Source: CBDCWQ01 sp965223435
GTDB lineage: Bacteria; Myxococcota; Kuafuiibacteriia; Kuafuiibacteriales; Kuafuiibacteriaceae
Direction: 5' to 3'
NCBI GenBank assembly: GCA_965223435.1
Contig: CBDCWQ010000021.1
Location: 1,302,001 to 1,366,000, forward strand
Length of the DNA stretch: 64,000 bases
Positions 17,714 to 27,500 of the stretch are shown here, piece by piece. A model generated the notes under the pieces. The model saw nothing but the letters and a program-made list of their open reading frames with translations, searched no databases and was not told the DNA's origin. Positions within the stretch are counted from its first letter, which is position 1. Each line of letters begins with the position of its first letter. The translations under genes and the position numbers were made by a program.

Positions 17714-18217
17714 TCATAGGCTCCACTCTTCAAAAAGTTTTTGATGAAGTGCTTGGAGTTCTTTGGGGCGAACCGATGGGAGCAGTGCCATTTCGGTGAT
17801 TTTCCGGTCCATTTCTGCGAGACGGGCGCACAGCACCCGGGCGATGTTGCAGAAAACTTTGAGTGTTGCGGGGTTGTTTTCGGACATCTGTTTTTCGAGA
17901 ACTTGGTACGTTGCGTGAACCACATGGACTTCGGTGACCGTTTGGGCGCTGGCGGTTCTGGGGGCTTTGGTCAGAAATTCCATCTCTCCGAGGACGGCGG
18001 GCGCGGTTACGCGAGCGATTTCGTGCTCCCCGCCGTTTGCTTCCACGAAAATTCGGAGGCTGCCGGAAACAACCAAATAGACACGGTCCCCGTGGGTGCC
18101 CTGAACAATGAGTGTTTCTTCTGGTCGAAGCACGGAGGCTTCGCACGTGGACAGAAAACTGATTCGCTCGCTTTCCTCGAGGCCTTTGAAGAGTGGAAAA
18201 TCCTGCAAGTCTTTCAT
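17714..18217 (-). CDS. cyclic-nucleotide-binding (CRP-like) sensor protein without DNA-binding domain
   Basis: 167 residues from the ATG at 18217, chosen because it lies one base after the stop of the upstream glutamate dehydrogenase gene and follows GAGGAT. Residues about 10-125 are a cNMP-binding beta-roll: FPLFKGLEESERISFLS, RPEETLIVQGTHGDRVYLVV, and the phosphate-binding-cassette-like VLGEMEFLTKAPRTASAQ. The C-terminal helices lack a helix-turn-helix, so this is a sensor or regulator acting through partner proteins rather than a CRP activator. It is co-transcribed with glutamate dehydrogenase, which suggests control of nitrogen or carbon flux (inference). Confidence 0.85.
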   Translation of the reverse strand: MKDLQDFPLFKGLEESERISFLSTCEASVLRPEETLIVQGTHGDRVYLVVSGSLRIFVEANGGEHEIARVTAPAVLGEMEFLTKAPRTASAQTVTEVHVVHATYQVLEKQMSENNPATLKVFCNIARVLCARLAEMDRKITEMALLPSVRPKELQALHQKLFEEWSL

Positions 18218-18218
18218 T

Positions 18219-19457
18219 TCATAATCCTCGCAGGACGGTTGCTTTGCCGACCTCGCGTACCGCCACGACAAAAGCTGCCGTTCTTAGATCTAAAGCCTTG
18301 CCTTGAGCGAGTCCCGTGATTTCATCGTAGGCCTTGCGAAGCAGTTTTTCGAGCTTCAGATTGACCTCCTCTTCGTCCCAATAGAAGCGTTGGGCATTTT
18401 GAACCCACTCAAAATAGCTTACGATGACCCCCCCGGCATTGGCGAGAATATCGGGGATGATCTCCACGCCGCGTTTGAGCAGAATCTTGTGGGCTGAGGG
18501 GACCGTGGGCGCATTCGCTCCTTCTACGATGGCGCGTGCTCGCACGTTCTTGGCCACATCGTCGGTGATCACGCCACCGAGGGCGGCGGGGATCAGGATA
18601 TCGACGTCTTCCGCAAACAAATCTTCAAATGAACTCGCGTCGGCGCCCGGGAACCCTTTGACGGATCGTTCGGGGCTCTTGCGCACATGGGAGGTGAGTG
18701 CATCGACATCGAAGCCGTCTGGGTTCCGCAGGTAGGCCCCGTGGTCGCCCACAGCCACAAGTTTGGCACCGAAGTTCGCAAGGGTCTTGGCGGCCCAGCT
18801 GCCCACGTTCCCAAAACCCTGGATGGCGAAACGCGCGTTTTCGATTGAGCGCCCTAGGTTTTCGGTGGCCCACCTTGCGAGGAGGGCTACGCCGCGCCCG
18901 GTGGCCCCCTCTCGGCCTTGTGAACCGTAAAGTTCTACTGGTTTTCCGGTCACCACACCCGGTTCGAAGCCGTGGTACTTGGAGTACTGGTCCGCAATCC
19001 AGGCCATCGTTTGGGCGTTGGTGTTCATGTCTGGGGCCGGAATGTCCGTATTGGGACCCATGAGCCAGTGAATCTCGTCGATGAATTTTCGGGTCATGCG
19101 CTGGAGTTCTCCGTGGCTAAGCGCCCGAGGGTCGACGCGCACGCCTCCTTTTGCACCCCCGTAAGGAATGCCCACCACAGCGGTCTTCCAGCTCATCAGG
19201 CTTGCCAGCGCTTTCACCTCATCTTCGTCTGCAGCGGGGTGATACCGAATCCCGCCCTTAAACGGACCGCGTGCGCCATTGTGCTGAATTCGATAGGCCT
19301 CAAAAACTTCGACGTTTCCGTTGTCGAGCTCGATGGCGACGTGCACCTTGACCTGACGGACAGGGGTCGCCAGCAGCTTTTCGATGTTTCGGCCGACATC
19401 CATGAGGCGGGCGGCATTGGTGAAATACTCGAAGACATGTTCCGAATGCGCACCCAT
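18219..19457 (-). CDS. gdhA: glutamate dehydrogenase (Glu/Leu/Phe/Val family)
   Basis: 412 residues from the ATG at 19457, which follows GAGGAGCGAATC; a longer frame adds 40 unlikely residues. It catalyses reversible oxidative deamination of glutamate to 2-oxoglutarate. The N-terminal domain has GPFKGGIRYHP and the catalytic lysine in PYGGAKGGV (Lys103). The Rossmann domain has FAIQGFGNVGSWAAKTLANFG and the ending GGVIVSYFEWVQN. Length and motifs fit the NAD(P)-dependent hexameric class (about 410-450 aa). It is the first gene of a two-gene operon with the cNMP sensor. Confidence 0.93.
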   Translation of the reverse strand: MGAHSEHVFEYFTNAARLMDVGRNIEKLLATPVRQVKVHVAIELDNGNVEVFEAYRIQHNGARGPFKGGIRYHPAADEDEVKALASLMSWKTAVVGIPYGGAKGGVRVDPRALSHGELQRMTRKFIDEIHWLMGPNTDIPAPDMNTNAQTMAWIADQYSKYHGFEPGVVTGKPVELYGSQGREGATGRGVALLARWATENLGRSIENARFAIQGFGNVGSWAAKTLANFGAKLVAVGDHGAYLRNPDGFDVDALTSHVRKSPERSVKGFPGADASSFEDLFAEDVDILIPAALGGVITDDVAKNVRARAIVEGANAPTVPSAHKILLKRGVEIIPDILANAGGVIVSYFEWVQNAQRFYWDEEEVNLKLEKLLRKAYDEITGLAQGKALDLRTAAFVVAVREVGKATVLRGL

Positions 19458-19668
19458 GATTCGCTCCTCGCCAATCCTATATAGGGGACTTGACGCGCTT
19501 TGTCGACGCGACCTGGGGGGGGCCACCGATTTTTCATAAGCGCGTGACCTGAGGAGGAAAGGCTCCCCTCGGCTCATTGTGCCGTTTGTGGGGGAGGCCC
19601 GGCTTGGGTTTCTTGCGATATCACCAGGCGTTTAGGGTGGGGCGTGAGCGAAACGGTCGTGAACTTCT

Positions 19669-20397
19669 TCACTCCGCCTGCTGGTGGTGGCGTAGGAGAA
19701 TATCATTGACCTCACAGGAGGCTTGGGCGGTGACGGCAAAAAGCGCCGCGTCGGCGATGGCTTTGGGCTCGAGCGCCGATACCCTGTCCCAGTGCGCTCT
19801 AGCCTTGTCTTTGTCACCTAGACTCACTTCAGCAAACTCGGTTTCAACCCAGCCCGGGCTCAGAAGTGTTAACTTTGCAAGACATCCATCTCGCCGGAGT
19901 TGACGACGAAGCGACTCCACCAAGATTCGTAGCCCCGTTTTCGAAGCCGCATACATACCGCCCCCGGTCGTCAAGCGGTGCGCACTCATGCTACTGGTAA
20001 ACAAGATGTGCGGACTTTTTTGTCGGGATAGAAGCTCCCGCGTCATCACCATGGGTGCGAGCAAGTTGGTTTCCAGTATTTGTCGCCAGTCTTCGGTGTC
20101 GCCGTCTGTCAACGGAACCATTTTGCCGAGGCCCGCGTTGTTGACCAGGATGTCGATGCGACCGGCGCGCGCCAGGACTTCGTCGAGGGTTTTCTTGACA
20201 TTCGATTCATTTGTCACATCGGTCACAAAGGCCTTTGCCCCATGACCTAGGTCCTGGGCGATGGCTTCGAGTCGTGCCTCACGCCGTGCCACCAAAGCGA
20301 CTTTGGCCCCCTCCTCAGAAAAACGGCGCGCAATCGCTTCACCGATCCCGCTGCTCGCACCCGTAACGACCGCGACTTGACCCTCCAGGCGTCTCAT
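19669..20397 (-). CDS. short-chain dehydrogenase/reductase
   Basis: 242 residues from ATG 20397, preceded by AGGGTGG; an upstream GTG three codons earlier is less likely. Classical SDR: TGASSGIG cofactor loop, the second-strand VARREA pattern that favours NADP, NNAG, catalytic Ser in FTSSMSAH and YAASK. The substrate cannot be read from the sequence. It is divergent from tex, with the two promoters in 20398-20566. Confidence 0.88.
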   Translation of the reverse strand: MRRLEGQVAVVTGASSGIGEAIARRFSEEGAKVALVARREARLEAIAQDLGHGAKAFVTDVTNESNVKKTLDEVLARAGRIDILVNNAGLGKMVPLTDGDTEDWRQILETNLLAPMVMTRELLSRQKSPHILFTSSMSAHRLTTGGGMYAASKTGLRILVESLRRQLRRDGCLAKLTLLSPGWVETEFAEVSLGDKDKARAHWDRVSALEPKAIADAALFAVTAQASCEVNDILLRHHQQAE

Positions 20398-20566
20398 GGG
20401 TGCCACCCTACTTCGGCGCGTTCGCTTCGTCCAGGGCGTGCCTCATCACGTGAGGCTCTGGGCGAGCGATTTTGCCGTCAGGTTATCGAAGGAGGAGGGT
20501 GCATATCCTCTTTGGCCTATCGTTTTGTCAGTGGCCTCTTGGCGTGGTGTGAGGCATGCTCCGGCC

Positions 20567-22711
20567 ATGGAGCGGTTCAGTACCCGGGTGAGCGACGATC
20601 TGTGTCTCCCGGAAGCTGGTGTAAGCAGCGTTTTGGCTCTTTTGGAGGACGGCCACACCGTTCCCTTTATTGCCCGCTATCGTAAAGAGGCCACCGGAAG
20701 CATCAACGAGGTCCAAATACGGCAAATTCAGGAGCGTCACCAGTATCTCCGCGATCTGGAGGCGCGCCGAAGCACGGTCCTTCATTCTATTACCGAACAA
20801 GGAAAGCTCACAGAGGTCCTTCGAGAACGAATTGCAAAGGCTACAACCAAGACGGAACTGGAGGACCTGTATCTTCCCTACAAACCGAAGCGACGAACTC
20901 GGGGCACCATCGCAAGAACACGTGGCCTCTCTTTGCTGGCAGAGAGAATTCTTGCGCAACCGAGTACCGGGGATGCACTGCGAGAAGCCGAAGCGTTTGT
21001 CGATGTAAAAAAGGAAGTTCCAGATGCATCTTCAGCGCTGACCGGGGCCAAGGATATCGTTGCCGAGACCATTGCCGAAAACATGGAGATCCGGTCACAA
21101 TTGAGGAAGGCCTTTCGAACTGGCGTTTTGGTCTCGAAACCCTCATCTAAGAAGAAACGCGAAGAGCGCACAAAATTCGAACAATATTACGACTTTCGCG
21201 AGCCTGTGGCCAAGATCCCCTCCCACCGCTACTTGGCGATGCGGCGCGGGGAGGGCGAAGGCGTACTTAAGATATCCATCGAAACGGATGTCGAAAGAAG
21301 CATTCGAACGATCTTAAGACATATGGGCCACCGAAGCGGAACGCCCTTCGCGGATCAGTTGGCAGAAGCGGCTCATGACAGTCACCGGCGCCTTGTGGGG
21401 CCCAGCCTCAAGTCAGAGCTACTGGCCGAATTGAAGGAACGTTCCGACGTCACCGCGGTTGAAGTCTTTGCAGACAATCTCAGAAGCCTGCTTTTGGCCG
21501 CTCCCCTTGGAGCCAAAGCCGTGGTGGGCATTGATCCCGGGCTTCGTACTGGCTGTAAGTGCGCAAGCATAGATGCGACCGGAAAGTTTTTGGACCATCT
21601 CACAATCTTTCTTACCCGCGGCGAAGATGGCGTTCGTCGGGCTCAGAAGGCTCTCACAGATTTTTTGGTACGTCACAAACCGGTCGCCATCGCTATTGGA
21701 AATGGTACCGGAGGAAGAGAAGCCGAAGCGTTTGTTCGAAAGCTCCTGTCAGAACAAAAGGCGGACTCACCGTTTGTTGTTTCGGTGAACGAAGCGGGAG
21801 CCAGCGTCTATAGCGCATCAGATATCGCTCGAGAAGAATTTCCTGATTTGGATTTGACAGTTCGTGGCGCGATTTCCATTGCTCGGAGGCTCCAAGACCC
21901 GCTCGCAGAACTCGTAAAAATTGAGCCAAAGTCCATCGGCGTAGGCCAATACCAGCATGATGTACATCAGCCGCTCCTAAAAAGAAAATTGGCCGACGTC
22001 GTGGAAAGCAGCGTCAATCACGTGGGTGTCGAGATCAATACAGCCAGCGCTGCCCTCCTCTCATACGTGGCAGGCATCGGCCCCAAGCTCGCAAAAAAAG
22101 TTGTGGACCACCGAGACCGCACCGGCCCATTTCGCACCCGAAAGGCCATTCTCAAAGTTGCTGGCCTAGGACCTCGTGTTTTTGAACAGTCCGCTGGGTT
22201 TCTCAGGATTTCAGCGGGCGACAATCCTTTGGACGGGTCGGGCGTTCATCCCGAGCGGTATGGCTTGGTTGAACGCATGGCCAAAGACCTGAAAACCGAT
22301 GTCCTAGGTTTGTTGCAAGATCCTGGAATTATTGACCGTATTGAGCTATCAAACTATGAAGAAGGCGAAATCGGGAGGCCCACCCTTACGGATATCGTGG
22401 CTGAATTGAAAAGACCCGGAAGGGATCCGCGGGCAAGTTTTGAGCCTCCAAAGTTCCGTGCGGATGTCCATAGTCTTTCTGACTTAAAGGTCGATATGGT
22501 TCTTGAAGGCGTAGTCACCAACGTGGTCGCGTTTGGCGCTTTTGTTGACATTGGTGTGCATCAGGATGGTTTGGTCCATATCTCCGAGATGAGTGACCGC
22601 TATGTCAGTGACCCCAAGAAGGTCGTACAGACCGGACAGAGGGTTCGGGTGAGGGTCATAAACATCGATGCCGAGAGGAACCGGATATCGCTCTCCATCC
22701 GGGGTGGCTAG
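20567..22711 (+). CDS. tex: Tex family RNA-binding transcription accessory protein
   Basis: 714 residues from ATG 20567. An upstream in-frame ATG would add 57 residues unlike the family. Order of parts: N-terminal helical region (VPFIARYRKEATGSINEVQIRQI is the family signature), central YqgF-like RNase H fold (AVVGIDPGLRTGCKCA), helix-hairpin-helix (KKVVDHRDRTGPFRTR) and a C-terminal S1 RNA-binding domain (VLEGVVTNVVAFGAFVDIGV, then QRVRVRVINIDAERNRISLS). Tex binds nucleic acids and acts in transcription and ribosome-linked processes. The gene is convergent with the PH-like membrane protein gene downstream. Confidence 0.95.
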   Translation: MERFSTRVSDDLCLPEAGVSSVLALLEDGHTVPFIARYRKEATGSINEVQIRQIQERHQYLRDLEARRSTVLHSITEQGKLTEVLRERIAKATTKTELEDLYLPYKPKRRTRGTIARTRGLSLLAERILAQPSTGDALREAEAFVDVKKEVPDASSALTGAKDIVAETIAENMEIRSQLRKAFRTGVLVSKPSSKKKREERTKFEQYYDFREPVAKIPSHRYLAMRRGEGEGVLKISIETDVERSIRTILRHMGHRSGTPFADQLAEAAHDSHRRLVGPSLKSELLAELKERSDVTAVEVFADNLRSLLLAAPLGAKAVVGIDPGLRTGCKCASIDATGKFLDHLTIFLTRGEDGVRRAQKALTDFLVRHKPVAIAIGNGTGGREAEAFVRKLLSEQKADSPFVVSVNEAGASVYSASDIAREEFPDLDLTVRGAISIARRLQDPLAELVKIEPKSIGVGQYQHDVHQPLLKRKLADVVESSVNHVGVEINTASAALLSYVAGIGPKLAKKVVDHRDRTGPFRTRKAILKVAGLGPRVFEQSAGFLRISAGDNPLDGSGVHPERYGLVERMAKDLKTDVLGLLQDPGIIDRIELSNYEEGEIGRPTLTDIVAELKRPGRDPRASFEPPKFRADVHSLSDLKVDMVLEGVVTNVVAFGAFVDIGVHQDGLVHISEMSDRYVSDPKKVVQTGQRVRVRVINIDAERNRISLSIRGG

Positions 22712-22787
22712 CACCGGGCTTCGAATTTGTGCGTTTCTGTTTGAGAGGTGCCCTATTCGAATTGCTTGGGACGACATCGATGAAGCC

Positions 22788-23234
22788 CTACCATTCGATG
22801 CGTGCTCCGCTCGATTTGGCGTAGCGCCGAGCTTGTTCCTGGCGTTTTAGATCTGCGACAAAAAGAATAGGTCGTCGCCGGTTGCGGACTTCTATTGTCC
22901 GGATGGGAGGGACGGGATTGAAGCCCCACCAGGGGCGCTCAATGGCAATGACTTGGGACCAAGGAATGACGGTCTCGGTGGAGCTCTGAGACAGACAAAG
23001 CCCTCGGGCGTCCATCCAGACGCGCTGGATCGGCAGAACCATTCGCACAAAAGACCAGACCGCCAAGAGGAGCATTCCACCTGCCCCTGCACCAATCCAT
23101 ACTTCCCCGTCTTGCACCGCAGCCACCACGATGGAAGTGGCTGCAACCACCAACAGGGCGAACAAGACGTAATACGAAATCGTGTACAAATAGTGCCACG
23201 TCGAATGGTATGCCGGTACCGGTTCGTTGCTCAT
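22788..23234 (-). CDS. two-TM membrane protein with bacterial PH-like domain
   Basis: 148 residues. Two transmembrane helices (about 17-40 and 47-67) are followed by a beta-rich ~75-residue domain: VWMDARGLCLSQSSTETVIPWSQVIAIE and TIEVRNRRRPILFVADL. The I-P-W-S/W-V-I pattern after a two-TM hairpin is typical of small bacterial PH-fold membrane proteins. Function unknown. AAGGAA lies before the ATG. No operon partner is certain, although the LysM gene ends upstream on the same strand. Confidence 0.7.
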   Translation of the reverse strand: MSNEPVPAYHSTWHYLYTISYYVLFALLVVAATSIVVAAVQDGEVWIGAGAGGMLLLAVWSFVRMVLPIQRVWMDARGLCLSQSSTETVIPWSQVIAIERPWWGFNPVPPIRTIEVRNRRRPILFVADLKRQEQARRYAKSSGARIEW

Positions 23235-23299
23235 GGAGAAGTTCCTTGCCTCAGGCTAGGCCGTCCGATAGCCGGTAGCCCAGCGAAATGTGCGTCCAT

Positions 23300-24187
23300 T
23301 CACTTCTTGCTCTTGAACGGGCTTTCTAGGCACACGCCAAGGGTGACGGCTTTGACGCCGCCTTTCACGCAAGCCTCCTTCTTTCCGTCGCCATCTTGGT
23401 CCCGAATCCCAATCGAACCCTCTAGGCCTACGCCTACCGAAAAACCAACGGTCGCGCTGTTGCCGCGGAGGCTGGCTGTGCCCTCCACCCCAACAACTGC
23501 GGCCCCAACACCGGCATTGGCGCCCTTGGAGCCATCGGAATTGTGGATTCCAGCACCTGCCTTCGCTGTGAACACTTCACCCCCGATTCGATGGGCACCA
23601 TCGTCACTGGAGGCGCCGATCCGAGCCATACCCACCTGAACCTCGTTTTGGGCGCCGGCCTGCGCTGAGCCCGAAAACACGTCGACTTCGATGCCCGTTT
23701 TTGGGTCTCGACTTTGGTTCATAGCAAACCCCGCATAAACGGAGTCCCCCGAGGATGTCTTTCCCGCGCTGGCGTGTGGACCAATTTTTGTTCGAGCGGC
23801 CGTGCGGTCCGCGTGCTTGTGGGCCAACGGGGCTTTTCGAGAAGAGCCACGCGGAGGACTTGCGCTCTTGTTCCCGGGTCCTTCAAAGGTGTCCTTGTAG
23901 TATCCACCCTTTTCTTGGCAACTGTGTTGCTTTGACGTTGTTTGGGGCGGTACCGGAAGGCTTTGGTTGGGAACAAAAATCTTGTCCCCCTCGCGGATGC
24001 AGTTGGGATCTTTGACGTGGGGATTGGCCGCAACCACCTTCGAAAGTGGAATGCCGTTTTTTTGGGCGATTCCAGAGAGTGTTTCGCCCCATCGCGCAAT
24101 ATGAGTCCTCGTGCCATCCATTTTTGAGGCCGATGTTGGGTTTCGGTAGTGATCGCATGCTACTTTGCGTCCACGAACTTGCTTCAT
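23300..24187 (-). CDS. LysM-domain protein with Gly/Ala-rich C-terminal domain
   Basis: 295 residues from ATG 24187, chosen for GAGGAGG eight bases upstream. Near residues 27-76 is a LysM: TRTHIARWGETLSGIAQKNG, then VVAANPHVKDPNCIREGDKIFVP. A basic linker follows, then a C-terminal domain of alternating Gly and hydrophobic residues (ARIGASSDDGAHRIGGEVF, AAVVGVEGTASLRGNSATVG, SVGVGLEGSIGIRDQDGDG) that should form a beta structure. No signal peptide is seen, so the protein may leave the cell by a non-Sec route or act with a contractile machine; this is speculation. LysM binds peptidoglycan. Confidence 0.75.
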   Translation of the reverse strand: MKQVRGRKVACDHYRNPTSASKMDGTRTHIARWGETLSGIAQKNGIPLSKVVAANPHVKDPNCIREGDKIFVPNQSLPVPPQTTSKQHSCQEKGGYYKDTFEGPGNKSASPPRGSSRKAPLAHKHADRTAARTKIGPHASAGKTSSGDSVYAGFAMNQSRDPKTGIEVDVFSGSAQAGAQNEVQVGMARIGASSDDGAHRIGGEVFTAKAGAGIHNSDGSKGANAGVGAAVVGVEGTASLRGNSATVGFSVGVGLEGSIGIRDQDGDGKKEACVKGGVKAVTLGVCLESPFKSKK

Positions 24188-24539
24188 GATTGTCCTCCTC
24201 GACTGTTGTCGACAACAAGGGGGTTCATATTTCGTGCCAGAACGATGGAGCGACCGCGGGTCCGACTCCGGCTTTTTGCTCCAATGGTCTATGCTAGAAG
24301 AAATATTGGGTTTTTTTCCGCGACCCAGGGCTCGATCATGAGACTCCATCTTCTGACAGGTGATCTCGCTTACACAAATTTGTCCGGATTTGTCCGGATC
24401 GATGTCCGCCCGTCTAGCGGAAGGCTGGCAAACGATGGACGGTGATCACCGCGTAGACCGTAAGGGATATGCCGTCCATGTTGCCATCCAGTTTCTTTGA
24501 GGCTTCTGGGCAAAGCTTCGTCAAGCGCGTAGCGTGCGC
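24188..24539. other. intergenic, no gene seen
   Basis: 352 bases between the LysM gene and the 3' end of the repeat lipoprotein gene. The only feature noted is a tiny direct repeat (TTGTCCGGA twice, near 24378-24397). The promoter of the LysM gene should lie at the left side. Confidence 0.4.
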
Positions 24540-27500
24540 CTAGGGACCGCATTCTCCCGGTCCCTCAAGCCGCAACACGTTGTCAGAGCATGTAGGATGG
24601 TTCTCATCACATACTCCGGACACCCAGGCTTCCAGTTGGATTTGCGAGTCGTCGTTGCATAGATGGCCGCCGTCGTCGGTATACGATTCTGGCTGTAAAG
24701 GAAGGAGTCCCAACGGATTCGGTTTGTAGGGGGTGGGGCACTCGCACCCGAGTACGCCCTTGTACCGTTTCCAAGGATTCAACCCAGCTTCTGAGCTTTG
24801 CACGGTACTTGGGCCAGTCACATTCTGCCATCCGGTGCTTCGGAAAAGGCACTCTTCCATAGACGAATCCGAAGGAATGGCTCCGTCGTTGGCTTGGCTT
24901 GCCTTCTTGTTGTTCTGATGGGTGAAGGCTTTGGTGCCGTCGCCTAAAGTGCACTCCAGTCTCTCCCAGTATCGGGCTTCGGTCCCGGTGTGGTCGTAGA
25001 AGTTGTCGGTCGAAATTCCTGCGGGCCAGAAGGCGGGCTTTTTTGCCACAACAAAGTCTGACTTCGCCTTCCACTGGCCGCTGCATCCGCAATTGGGAAC
25101 GCGATTGGCCATGTCGCAGAATGAATCACAGGCGTCAAAGCCGCTGGATGCCGGAGGGCACGGCGGTGGGCCCCCTAGGATTGCGTCGATTTCCAAAGCA
25201 CTGCGGGTTGCTGAGCCGCTCCACCTGCATACCCTGAGCGCTTTGGCTGTCTTTGGCACGTCAAAAGAGAGTGTTTCGTATTCGGGGGACGCATAGCTTC
25301 CGGGAAGGAGACCTTGAAGCTCTCTTTCACCCGAAAACTTGAAGTTCTTGCGATCGAAGCTGTAGAAGACCTGTATCCGTGGTTTAGACAAACACTTGTC
25401 AGGCTCAAGAGGAGAGCAATTTCCGATGCCGCAGCTATGGACGATGGTTGCTCGGGCTCGCACCAGAGCCGTGCCTGTGGGAAAGCTTGGGAATGTTGCG
25501 TCCACACATGCGGTGACCACATGGCCGTCGATTTGGTATTCACTTCCCTTTCTCGCGAGGCCAATGGAACTTCCGCCGATTGCCGCCGCTTCGGCGGACG
25601 CGTTGCACGACAGCTTGCCCGTTGAGGTATAGGTGTCAAGGGGGGGAGCCATGTTGTCTGAGAGCGTATCCATCCACGCCGCCAGCCCATCTTGATCGGC
25701 GGTGGTCATCTGAGACCAGTTAAAAAGAACGCTTTGACTGAAATGAGGAACGAGAAGGTCAAAACTCGATTCTCCTGACATATCAAGTTGCAGACCCGGC
25801 GCGTGTTTGTCATCGACCAAGACTGCGAAGGTCTCGGAGTTGGGGAGGCCACCGCCGATGAGTCCGAGGGGTACCGAGATCTTGAGGGGATGCGAAAATT
25901 CGAGGGGAGGGCCGAACTGAAAAACAGCGCCCAGGCCCGCTTGATAAACCGGGTTTCCTTTGATCATGGTCTTATGGGGATCTGCCTCGATTTTCACTGT
26001 GATCTTGGCATCACCGGCTAAGGGAACTCCGTCAGGTGTACTTGCGACCCAGTTTCGAGGGGGGGTGATCACCAGACCTTTACAGGGCTCGGCCCTTTGA
26101 CCGGGGAGAAGCGACAGCTCCATGATTTTCCCGGGTTCACATTCGGAGATTTCGGAGCCTTTGGCGGCGATGGATTCGATCGCGATGCGATCACGGAGCT
26201 TTCCGGAGGCGTACCTGCAGACTCGGAAATGTTGGAAGGGTTCTGGGATGTCCAGGGTGTGGACCGAGGGTTCTCGAGTGAGATCAACGGTACTGTGATA
26301 ATGGTAGCTGATTCCGTCGGTGCTATAAAAAGTGCTCGCAGGTACGAGCGAGCCGCAGTGGCTCCCTTCGCACGATACCCCACACGCATCTTTTGTGGTG
26401 CGAGCGACCATGGCGACGGCTCCGCTTATGGGCTGTGCGAAGCTTGCGTCCATACAGATCGAGACCTTTTGACCGGCGACTCTTATGAATCCATTTTCGG
26501 TGACGCTCAGTTCGGCGATGTCGCCGTCGTTGTATTGCACATTTTCGGGGTTACAGACCTTGGAGCCGTCTGAGCCGGGCCCCTCGGAGGTTGAGGCTGG
26601 GAACTGATCAAATCCGTCAGGCAGCGATGGGTTGTCTTCTTGCGCGTTTCGACGCGCCGCGATGGATTCAATTGCGATGCGATCACGAAGCTTTCCGGCC
26701 GCGTACCTGCAGATTCGAAAATATTGGAAGGGTTCAGGGATGTCCAGCGTGTGCACCGAAGACTCCCGAGTGAGCTCCACGGTCCGATGATAACGATAGG
26801 TGATTCCGTCGGAGCTGTAAAAGGTGCTCGCAGGCACAGGGGAACCGCAGTAGCTTCCTTCGCACGATACGCCACAGGCCTCTTTCGCGGTCCGAGCGAC
26901 CATGGCAATGGCGCCGCTTAGAACGGGTTTTGTGAAGCCTGCGTCCATGCAGATGGAGACCTTTTGGCCTGCAACCCTCGTGAACCCATTTTCAGTGACG
27001 CTTAGTTCGGCGATGTTATGGTCTTTGTTTTTCACGTTTTCGGGGTCACAGACTTTGGAGCCATTTGCACCGGGGCCCTCGGAGGCCAAAGTCGGGTACA
27101 CATCAAAGCCGTCGGGGAGCGATGGGCGGTCTTCTTGGCCATTTCGAAGTGCGGCGATGGACTCCACCGCGAGGCGATCACGGAGCATCCCGGCTGCGTA
27201 CCTGCAGACTCGGATGTGTTGGAATGGTTCTGGGATGTCGAGGGTGTGGACCGAGGGCTCCCGGGTGAGTTCGACGGTACTGTGGTAACGATAGTTGACT
27301 CCGTCGGCGCTGTAAAAGGTGCTTGCAGGCACCATGGAGCCACAGTAGCTCCCTTCGCACGACACCCCACAGGCCTCTTTTGCGGTACGAGCGACCATGG
27401 CGATGGCGCCGCTTAGAACGGGCTGTGAAAAGCTTGCGTCCATGCAGATGGAGACCTTTTGACCGGCAACTCTTGTAAAACCGTTTTCGGTGACGCTCAG

